From Clostridia bacterium (lineage in GTDB: Bacteria > Bacillota_A > Clostridia > Peptostreptococcales > JAAYPU01): 11,383 bases of DNA. Every line of letters begins with the position of its first letter. The first letter of the stretch is position 1. Where the stretch lies: positions 1-11,383 of the forward strand of contig JAKSCF010000578.1 of NCBI GenBank assembly GCA_022360735.1. Direction: 5' to 3'. Below, piece by piece: positions 6,450 through 11,383 of the stretch. A model generated the notes under the pieces. That model searched no databases, was not told the origin of the DNA, and worked only from the letters and a program-made list of their open reading frames with translations. A program made the position numbers and the translations under genes.

Positions 6450-7310
6450 TTATTTATAATCGTTGTAGAAACCTCTACCGGCTTTTTTGCCTAACCAGCC
6501 GGCTTCAACATACTTTTTAAGTAGTGGGCAAGGGCGGTACTTAGGATCTGCAAATTCTTTATAAAGGACTTCCATTACATACAAAATAGTATCAAGACCT
6601 ATAGCGTCAACAAGGCGGATAGGCCCTATTGGATGATTAAAGCCTAACATTGCTACATCATCAATGGTCTTAGGATCTGCAACGCCTTCATATAAAGTAT
6701 AAATGGCCTCGTTCATCATAGGAACCATGATTCTATTTCCTACGAATCCTGGGAAATCGCTTACAGGAACAGGGCTTTTACCTATACGAGAAGTAAGTGC
6801 TATAATGCTTTCCATTGTTTCTTCACTTGTTGCTAAGCTCTTAACAACTTCAACCAGTTTCATGATAAATACAGTGCTGAAAAAGTGCATACCAACCATT
6901 TTTTCCGGGCGGTTAGTGATTGCGCCAAGCGCGGTAACGGAAAGAGAAGAAGTATTGGTAGCAAAAATCGTTTTTTCAGGGCACAATTCATCCCACTTTT
7001 GGAATAATTCCATTTTTAATGCCATGTTTTCTGCGACTGCTTCGATGGCAACGTCTACATCGCTTTCTTCTTTAGTAAACTCGATAAGCCCGCCATCAAT
7101 TCTGGACAAAATATCTGCTTTATCGTCTTCGGTCATCTTGCCTTTTTTAATCATTCTGTCGCAATTCTTTGTGATACTTTTTATACCGCGTTCTACAGAT
7201 TCAACTCTTCTTCCGCGAAGTAAAACTTCAACACCTGCTGCAGCCATAACGTGAGCAATCCCGCTTCCCATTTGTCCCGGGCCATAGATTAAAACTTTTT
7301 TGATTTCCAT
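6450..7310 (-). CDS. hbd: 3-hydroxyacyl-CoA dehydrogenase, probably NADP-type
   Basis: This 286-residue enzyme should reduce 3-oxoacyl-CoA to (S)-3-hydroxyacyl-CoA, typically acetoacetyl-CoA to 3-hydroxybutyryl-CoA. It has the Rossmann motif GPGQMGSGIA (10-19), the catalytic pair His142 and Glu154, TNTSSLS (118-124), the PGFVGNR segment with Asn192, and a C-terminal GWLGKKAGRGFY. Two differences from ordinary Clostridium Hbd stand out. The acid after the second strand that binds the NAD ribose (VVLRD) is replaced by Gly33-Arg34-Arg35, which suggests NADP(H). The usual HFFNP motif is HFFST, so Ser145 replaces a conserved active-site Asn. The ATG at 7310 has AAAGG ten bases upstream. A 103-base gap with no clear terminator separates it from the fabD-like gene. 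Confidence 0.9.
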   Translation of the reverse strand: MEIKKVLIYGPGQMGSGIAHVMAAAGVEVLLRGRRVESVERGIKSITKNCDRMIKKGKMTEDDKADILSRIDGGLIEFTKEESDVDVAIEAVAENMALKMELFQKWDELCPEKTIFATNTSSLSVTALGAITNRPEKMVGMHFFSTVFIMKLVEVVKSLATSEETMESIIALTSRIGKSPVPVSDFPGFVGNRIMVPMMNEAIYTLYEGVADPKTIDDVAMLGFNHPIGPIRLVDAIGLDTILYVMEVLYKEFADPKYRPCPLLKKYVEAGWLGKKAGRGFYNDYK

Positions 7311-7413
7311 AATGTTTTTTCCTTTCTTTATTTAATCCCGAATTATTAACGAAAACTGCTAAATGTACAAGTATTTTAGAATTTATCGTGAATAATTTGG
7401 AATATTTTTTATT

Positions 7414-8376
7414 CTAAGCATAAGCCTTGTCTAAAATTCTTAATGCATCATTAAGTGTTTTTAAATTTTCAACATTGTAGCAACAAACTTTCTTTCCTTT
7501 TTTCTCGGCACACCTTCTGTTAAGACCGGTCAGCATATTTTTAGGGCCAATTTCTATAAAGGTATCGACGCTTTTATCCAACATTGAATTAATGGAATCT
7601 TCCCACATAACGGGCTTGAATACATGCTGGCGCAATAATTCTCTGAGATCTTCATCCTCTTTAAAATAGTCGCCGGTTACATTATCTACATATTCAATCT
7701 GTGGATTAATAACTTCTATATGTTCAAGCTCCTTATGTAGCTTGTTACCAGCCTCCAAAAGAAGCATAGTGTGGAATGGCCCGCTTACAGATAAGAAATT
7801 AGCTGCAGCTGCGCCTCTTTCTAAGGCTAATTGTGCTGCCATTTCAACGGGCTTGTTGTAGCCTGCAACAATAATCTGACCGGGACAATTGAAATTAGAA
7901 GGTTCAATATGTCCAAGTGATTTACATTCCTCTACAATTTTAAATATTTCTTCACGCTCTAATCCTAAAATAGCTACCATTTTTCCTTTTCCGATAGGGA
8001 CAGCATTTTGCATATACAAGCCTCTTTTTTTAACAAGCTTTACGGTATCCTCAAACTTCAGTGCACCACCATATACCAATGCTGAATATTCCCCTAGACT
8101 AAAGCCGGCAGTTACATCTCCTTCTAAGCCATACTTTTTTCTAAGAACATTGAGTATAGCTATAGCAGTAGTGTGTATCGTCGGTTGTGAATTCTCGGTT
8201 TTAACCAGCTCGCTGTCCGGACCTTCAAAACATAACTTTTTAATATCTACACCTGTAATATCGTTTGCCATTTCATATATTTCGGCAGCTTCTTTAAATT
8301 CTCTTGCGATTTCTTTCCCCATTCCTGAATAATGAGTACCTTGCCCAGGAAAAACAAAAGCAGTATTTTTTAGCAT
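7414..8376 (-). CDS. fabD: FabD-like malonyl-CoA:ACP transacylase
   Basis: This 320-residue protein (from the chosen start) has every FabD landmark: FPGQG (9-13), the nucleophile Ser93 in GFSLGE, Arg118 in KKRGLYMQ, His202 in SGPFHTM, and Gln250 in LLRQHVFKPVMW. These positions match E. coli FabD (Ser92, Arg117, His201, Gln250) almost exactly. FabD moves malonyl groups from CoA to acyl carrier protein. The start at 8376 is preferred over the ATG two codons earlier because a GAGGG SD (8389-8385) lies 8 bases before it. The setting is odd: it lies between CoA-transferase and hydroxyacyl-CoA dehydrogenase genes, with no acyl carrier protein, FabF or FabG nearby. It may be a true FabD expressed with this operon, or a paralog acting on another acyl-CoA. 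Confidence 0.9.
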   Translation of the reverse strand: MLKNTAFVFPGQGTHYSGMGKEIAREFKEAAEIYEMANDITGVDIKKLCFEGPDSELVKTENSQPTIHTTAIAILNVLRKKYGLEGDVTAGFSLGEYSALVYGGALKFEDTVKLVKKRGLYMQNAVPIGKGKMVAILGLEREEIFKIVEECKSLGHIEPSNFNCPGQIIVAGYNKPVEMAAQLALERGAAAANFLSVSGPFHTMLLLEAGNKLHKELEHIEVINPQIEYVDNVTGDYFKEDEDLRELLRQHVFKPVMWEDSINSMLDKSVDTFIEIGPKNMLTGLNRRCAEKKGKKVCCYNVENLKTLNDALRILDKAYA

Positions 8377-8401
8377 TGTCATCTCCCTCTTTACATTATT
8401 T

Positions 8402-9055
8402 TTAGATTTGCATTGTCGAAATATTTGGATCCAAAATCAAGTCGGCTTCTGTAGCTGCTAAGACTTGCTCAATCGTAACGCCAGGTGCAACTTCTTTTAA
8501 TACGAGTCCTTCTGGGGTCACGTCAATGACTGCTAAGTCGGTAACAATTAGATCTACGCACTCAAGACCGGTTAAAGGCATGTCGCATTTTTTTACTATT
8601 TTCGAAACACCTTTTGAAGTATGTTCCATAGCAATAATAACGCGCTTTGCGCCGGAAACTAAATCCATACCGCCGCCAACGCCTACTGTTTTCTTGCCTG
8701 GGACTTTCCAATTGGCTAGGTTGCCTTTTTGGTCAACCTGCAGTCCGCCTAATACAGTAGCATCCAGGTGGCCGCCTCTGATAATGCCGAATGATACGGC
8801 ACTGTCAAAGAATACACCGCCGGGCAAGATAGAAACATACTGGTCACTTGCATTGATAAGCTCTTTATCGATGTTAGCTTCTTCTGTTTGAATAGGTCCG
8901 GCGTGGGTAAAGCCATTCTCAGAATGTAAATATACATTGATGGCTTCGGGAATATAGTTGCCTACTAGAGTAGGAATACCTATACCAAGATTTACAAAGT
9001 CACCGTCATTAAATTCTTGAGCGATTCGTTTTGCAATGAGTTCTTTTTTATTCAT
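8402..9055 (-). CDS. atoA: 3-oxoacid/butyrate-acetoacetate CoA-transferase, subunit B
   Basis: This 217-residue subunit belongs to the two-subunit (type I) CoA-transferase family. It carries the catalytic glutamate, Glu46, in the HSENG motif (44-48). NLGIGIPTLV (22-31) and the GGHLDATVLGG and VGVGGGMDLV segments complete the signature. With subunit A it would move CoA between acyl-CoA and a 3-oxo or short-chain acid, such as acetoacetate and butyryl-CoA. The ATG at 9055 is preceded by an AGGGGGG SD that overlaps the stop of subunit A, giving an 11-base gap and likely translational coupling. The exact acid used cannot be read from the sequence. Confidence 0.92.
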   Translation of the reverse strand: MNKKELIAKRIAQEFNDGDFVNLGIGIPTLVGNYIPEAINVYLHSENGFTHAGPIQTEEANIDKELINASDQYVSILPGGVFFDSAVSFGIIRGGHLDATVLGGLQVDQKGNLANWKVPGKKTVGVGGGMDLVSGAKRVIIAMEHTSKGVSKIVKKCDMPLTGLECVDLIVTDLAVIDVTPEGLVLKEVAPGVTIEQVLAATEADLILDPNISTMQI

Positions 9056-9066
9056 TTTCTTCCCCC

Positions 9067-9714
9067 CTAACCTTGAACAATATAATTTACAAATATTCCG
9101 GGAGCCATAACTTCGTCAGGATCAATCTCACCTGTTTCAACAATCTCATCTGCTTGAACAATGGTGATATCTGCAGCGGCAGCCATTAAAGGGTTTGTAT
9201 TTCTAGCAGCCTTACGGAAAATTAGATTTCCGGATTTATCTGCTTTAGCAGCTTTAATCAATGCGATGTCAGCCGTAAGTGGTAGTTCTAAAAGATAATC
9301 TTTGCCATTTACCGTGATGCGTTGCTTGCCTTCCTCGAATTCTGTACCTACACCTGTAGGAGTTAAAAAACCGCCTATTCCAAAGCCTCCGGCACGTATT
9401 CTCTCGGCAAGGGTTCCTTGTGGTACAAATTCTATTTCTAAATCTCCAGCCTCATACTGCTCAGAAGTAGCAGGGTTTCTACCAATATAGGATACGATTA
9501 CTTTTTTAAACTGGCGGCTGTTAACCAGCTTGCCTACACCTCTGTCTACTAAGGCTGTAGAAATGGAGATGCCTGTTAAATTGTTTGTACCTTTTTCTAC
9601 TAAGGCATCCAATAATAATTCCGGTGCACCGATCCCCCAAAACCCGGAAACCATAACAGACATATCTTCTTTCACCAAATCGACTGCTTCTTGAATCGAT
9701 ATGACTTTTGCCAT
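9067..9714 (-). CDS. atoD: 3-oxoacid/butyrate-acetoacetate CoA-transferase, subunit A
   Basis: This 215-residue partner subunit forms the CoA-binding half of the transferase. The family signature VPQGTLAERIRAGG (92-105) followed by GFLTPTGVGTEFEEGK is intact, as is the ALIKAAKADKSGNL region near the C-terminus. The length is normal. The start is the ATG at 9714 with an AGGAGGA SD at 9727-9721. It is separated from the acyl-CoA dehydrogenase gene by 86 bases that contain a strong hairpin, and is followed at once by subunit B. Confidence 0.92.
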   Translation of the reverse strand: MAKVISIQEAVDLVKEDMSVMVSGFWGIGAPELLLDALVEKGTNNLTGISISTALVDRGVGKLVNSRQFKKVIVSYIGRNPATSEQYEAGDLEIEFVPQGTLAERIRAGGFGIGGFLTPTGVGTEFEEGKQRITVNGKDYLLELPLTADIALIKAAKADKSGNLIFRKAARNTNPLMAAAADITIVQADEIVETGEIDPDEVMAPGIFVNYIVQG

Positions 9715-9736
9715 AATTATTCCTCCTAATTATAGT

Positions 9737-9774
9737 TTCAGCGGTCTTTTCATAAACCAAAGCAGACCGCTGAA
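9737..9774 (-). other. Intercistronic hairpin between acyl-CoA dehydrogenase and CoA-transferase
   Basis: The arms TTCAGCGGTCT (9737-9747) and AGACCGCTGAA (9764-9774) are perfectly complementary over 11 pairs around a 16-base loop. No T-run follows on either strand, so it is probably not an intrinsic terminator. It ends nine bases before the SD of the next gene on the minus strand. An mRNA-stabilising or processing element, giving different amounts of the upstream and downstream messages, fits best; a protein-binding site is an alternative. Confidence 0.6.
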
Positions 9775-9800
9775 GGATTTTAAAAGTGGTAGCTATTTGT

Positions 9801-10949
9801 TTATCTTGCGATGTAACCTGAAATAACCAGCTTTTGAATTTCATTGGTTCCTTCATATATTTGTGTGATTTTAGCATCGCGCATCATTCTCTCAAGGGGA
9901 TGATCTCTCAAGAATCCTGCGCCTCCCATGATTTGAACTGCGTCTGTTGTAACTTCCATAGCTGTATCTGTAGCAAATAATTTAGCCATAGCAGCTTCCT
10001 TACCAAATGATAATCCTTGGTCTTTGGTCCATGCAGCCTTAAGTGTCAATGCTTTTGCTGCTTCAATCTTTGTATGCATTTCAGCCAATTTAAATGCAAT
10101 AACTTGTTGCTTAATGATTGGTTTTCCAAATTGAACACGTTCTTTTGCGTAATTCAATGCATACTCATATGCGCCTTCTGCAATACCAACACCTTGAGCA
10201 GCTATACCAATTCTTCCACCGTCAAGTGTTTTCATAGCAATCTTAAATCCGTCGCCTTCTTTACCTAACAAATTTTCTTTAGGAACTCTGCAGTTTTCCA
10301 TTTCGATGACACGTTGAACAGTAGAGCGGATGCCCATTTTCTTTTCTTGTTTAGTATGGTTGAATCCAGGAGTATCTGTTTCGACGATAAATGCACTTAA
10401 CCCTTTAACGCCTTTTGTTTTATCTGTCATTGCAAATATAACGGTCCAATCATTGAAGCCGGAATTTGTAATGAAGCATTTGGTTCCATTCAGCACATAA
10501 TGATCTCCATCCAATACGGCAGTAGTTTGAGCTGCTCCGGAGTCACTTCCGGCATCCGGCTCAGTTAATCCAAATGCGCCAAGGCTTTTACCTTCAAACA
10601 TAGGTACAGAATATTTTCTCCTTTGCTCTTCTGTACCGAAAGCAAAGATGGGATATCCCGCCAATGATACTTGAACAGAGTATGAACAACCAAGAGAACC
10701 ATCTACTTTGTTAAGCTCGATAGATGCCAATGCATAAGCTATTTGGTCCAATCCTGCTCCACCATACTCTTTTGGATATGGAAGCCCCCAAAAGCCTAAC
10801 TTGCCTAATTTCTTCATGATTTCAAAAGCAGGTGCATATTCTTCTCCTTCGTCTCTTTCGGCAGCCCCAGGTGCGATTTCCTTTTCAGCAAACTCCTTCA
10901 TTACCTGTCTAATTCTTTCTTGCTCCTCGGTAAACGTTAAATTATACAT
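9801..10949 (-). CDS. Acyl-CoA dehydrogenase (short-chain, butyryl-CoA type)
   Basis: This 382-residue FAD enzyme has the full acyl-CoA dehydrogenase fold. An N-terminal helical domain is followed by the FAD/substrate signature AFGLTEPDAGSD, then ITNSG, and a C-terminal helical domain with QIMGGAGFLRDHP and QIYEGTNEIQ. Glu366 in YEGTNE is the catalytic base, at the position used by short- and medium-chain enzymes. It would interconvert a short acyl-CoA and its 2-enoyl-CoA, exchanging electrons with an ETF. The segment that usually reads MGIRSSSTCEL reads MGIRSTVQRVI, so the flavin or acyl pocket may differ from standard butyryl-CoA dehydrogenase. The ATG at 10949 has a perfect AAGGAGG SD nine bases upstream. 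It is the first gene of its operon, behind a sigma-54 promoter. Confidence 0.93.
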   Translation of the reverse strand: MYNLTFTEEQERIRQVMKEFAEKEIAPGAAERDEGEEYAPAFEIMKKLGKLGFWGLPYPKEYGGAGLDQIAYALASIELNKVDGSLGCSYSVQVSLAGYPIFAFGTEEQRRKYSVPMFEGKSLGAFGLTEPDAGSDSGAAQTTAVLDGDHYVLNGTKCFITNSGFNDWTVIFAMTDKTKGVKGLSAFIVETDTPGFNHTKQEKKMGIRSTVQRVIEMENCRVPKENLLGKEGDGFKIAMKTLDGGRIGIAAQGVGIAEGAYEYALNYAKERVQFGKPIIKQQVIAFKLAEMHTKIEAAKALTLKAAWTKDQGLSFGKEAAMAKLFATDTAMEVTTDAVQIMGGAGFLRDHPLERMMRDAKITQIYEGTNEIQKLVISGYIAR

Positions 10950-11014
10950 TTAGTAAAACCTCCTTATTATTTTGAAATAAAAATATTTTCGAATCATGTT
11001 CTTGACAAGTAAAC

Positions 11015-11032
11015 AAGCAACTATGATGCCAA
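11015..11032 (-). promoter_or_regulatory. Sigma-54 (-24/-12) promoter of the acyl-CoA dehydrogenase operon
   Basis: The minus strand reads TTGGCAT-N5-TTGCTT, with the GG (11030-11029) and GC (11018-11017) separated by exactly ten bases as sigma-54 requires. The predicted start is near 11005, giving a leader of about 55 bases before the ATG. The element is nearly identical to the one at 2849-2866. A 9-base palindrome CTTGTCAAG (11009-11001) covers the predicted start point. Confidence 0.75.
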
Positions 11033-11093
11033 TTGCTCAAACCAAGTAATTTCAATGGCTTTGGATAATATAAATAATAAGATGTAGGCATAT

Positions 11094-11122
11094 AAAGAAA
11101 AACCGATGTAATTTTACATCGG
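11094..11122 (-). terminator. Possible terminator of an upstream transcript (overlaps enhancer candidate)
   Basis: On the minus strand an 8-pair stem, CCGATGTA/TACATCGG with a 4-base loop, is followed directly by TTTTTCTTT, the layout of an intrinsic terminator. No minus-strand gene is seen between it and the right edge, so it would have to end a transcript arriving from outside the window. The same palindrome recurs at the other sigma-54 promoter without a T-run, so the sequence may mainly be a protein-binding site. Confidence 0.4.
11103..11122. promoter_or_regulatory. Candidate enhancer (UAS) for the sigma-54 activator
   Basis: CCGATGTA (11103-11110), four bases, TACATCGG (11115-11122) is a perfect palindrome centred 95 bases upstream of the -12 GC. 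The core CGATGTA-N4-TACATC matches the site at 2959-2976 upstream of the other sigma-54 promoter. This distance is typical for binding of a bacterial enhancer-binding protein. Confidence 0.6.
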
Positions 11123-11191
11123 CTAAATGGAAGCGGGACGAACAGCATATATTTTTAAGGAAAAATTAGGTGATGCAATAATGCGCAGCAC

Positions 11192-11209
11192 TGATGTATT
11201 TTGCCATCA
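11192..11209. promoter_or_regulatory. Second, weaker enhancer-like site
   Basis: TGATGTA (11192-11198), four bases, GCCATCA (11203-11209) has the same spacing and a good left half but a degenerate right half compared with CGATGTA-N4-TACATC. It lies inside a wider inverted repeat, GGTGATG (11169-11175) with CATCACC (11205-11211). A second activator site further upstream is common at sigma-54 promoters. Confidence 0.4.
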
Positions 11210-11383
11210 CCAAAATATTTTGATACTTCTACGGGAAAAGACTCTAAAAAAAACAGAGATATTTCATGAAAAGAAAGGTATAATATCTATTGGTGTAACT
11301 TAATAAACCACAGTAGATTTTAAAAGAATGAGAATCATAAATATAGTGTATAAGGCCTAGCTGTAAGAATCCTTTTATCTCAG

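Larger units (their letters stand above)
10950..11383. other. Non-coding region upstream of the acyl-CoA dehydrogenase operon
   Basis: No convincing gene lies in these 434 bases on either strand. Reading away from the acyl-CoA dehydrogenase start, it holds an AT-rich leader, a sigma-54 promoter, an inverted repeat that looks both like an enhancer and like a terminator, and a second similar repeat. The part from about 11230 to the edge holds only a TATAAT (plus strand, 11279-11284) without a good -35, and an unclear Fur-like AATGAGAATCAT at about 11327-11338. Confidence 0.6.

Noticed and set aside
7311..7413. Possible promoter or terminator in the 103-base gap between the fabD-like and dehydrogenase genes
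   Set aside because: No convincing stem, T-run or -35/-10 pair was found; it looks like an AT-rich intercistronic spacer.
10942..11148. Minus-strand open frame of 68 codons upstream of the acyl-CoA dehydrogenase
   Set aside because: It spans the sigma-54 promoter and the palindromic enhancer, overlaps the next start codon, has no clear SD and has a low-complexity composition.
11255..11340. Plus-strand promoter with Fur-like box near the right edge
   Set aside because: TATAAT at 11279-11284 has no acceptable -35, and the Fur-like match is only partial. No gene is visible downstream inside the window.
1..11383. CRISPR arrays, insertion sequences, tRNA or rRNA genes
   Set aside because: No regularly spaced repeats, transposase-like frames, terminal repeats or tRNA-like folds were seen.

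Overview
The window is AT-rich and every supported gene lies on the minus strand. Ribosome binding sites are strong AGGAGG-type, genes are tightly packed, and all enzymes are oxygen-independent acyl-CoA chemistry. This suggests an anaerobic member of the Clostridia that ferments amino or organic acids through CoA thioesters toward butyrate-like products. The genus cannot be told from this stretch.

Layout, in the direction of transcription (right to left). (1) 11383-10950: a 434-base non-coding region with a sigma-54 type (-24/-12) promoter near 11015-11032 and palindromic candidate enhancer sites upstream of it. (2) 10949-5648: a six-gene operon of acyl-CoA dehydrogenase, CoA-transferase subunits A and B, a FabD-like malonyl transacylase, a 3-hydroxyacyl-CoA dehydrogenase and a crotonase. 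It ends in a hairpin terminator at about 5607-5636. (3) 5498-3029: a GPR1/FUN34/YaaH (SatP-type) acid transporter, then etfB and etfA, with no clear promoter seen. (4) 3028-2754: a regulatory region with a second sigma-54 promoter, the same palindromic enhancer motif, and a 26-bp near-perfect palindrome over the predicted start point. (5) 2753-1: a Cat2/AbfT-type CoA-transferase and a 4-hydroxybutyryl-CoA dehydratase family flavoprotein that runs off the left edge.

How the genes may work together (inference): CoA-transferases activate a 3-oxo acid and a hydroxy or other carboxylic acid. The dehydrogenase and crotonase turn the 3-oxoacyl-CoA into an enoyl-CoA. The acyl-CoA dehydrogenase with an ETF reduces the enoyl-CoA or oxidises the acyl-CoA, and the membrane protein moves short acids. 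No thiolase is present, so the 3-oxo acid would come from elsewhere.

Most notable points: the two outer operons appear to form one sigma-54 regulon, sharing a -24/-12 element and an enhancer of form CGATGTA-N4-TACATC. The dehydratase-family protein lacks most of the residues that bind the [4Fe-4S] cluster and catalyse the reaction in the classical enzyme. A FabD-like enzyme sits inside a catabolic CoA operon, and the hydroxyacyl-CoA dehydrogenase has a cofactor loop that looks NADP-type.
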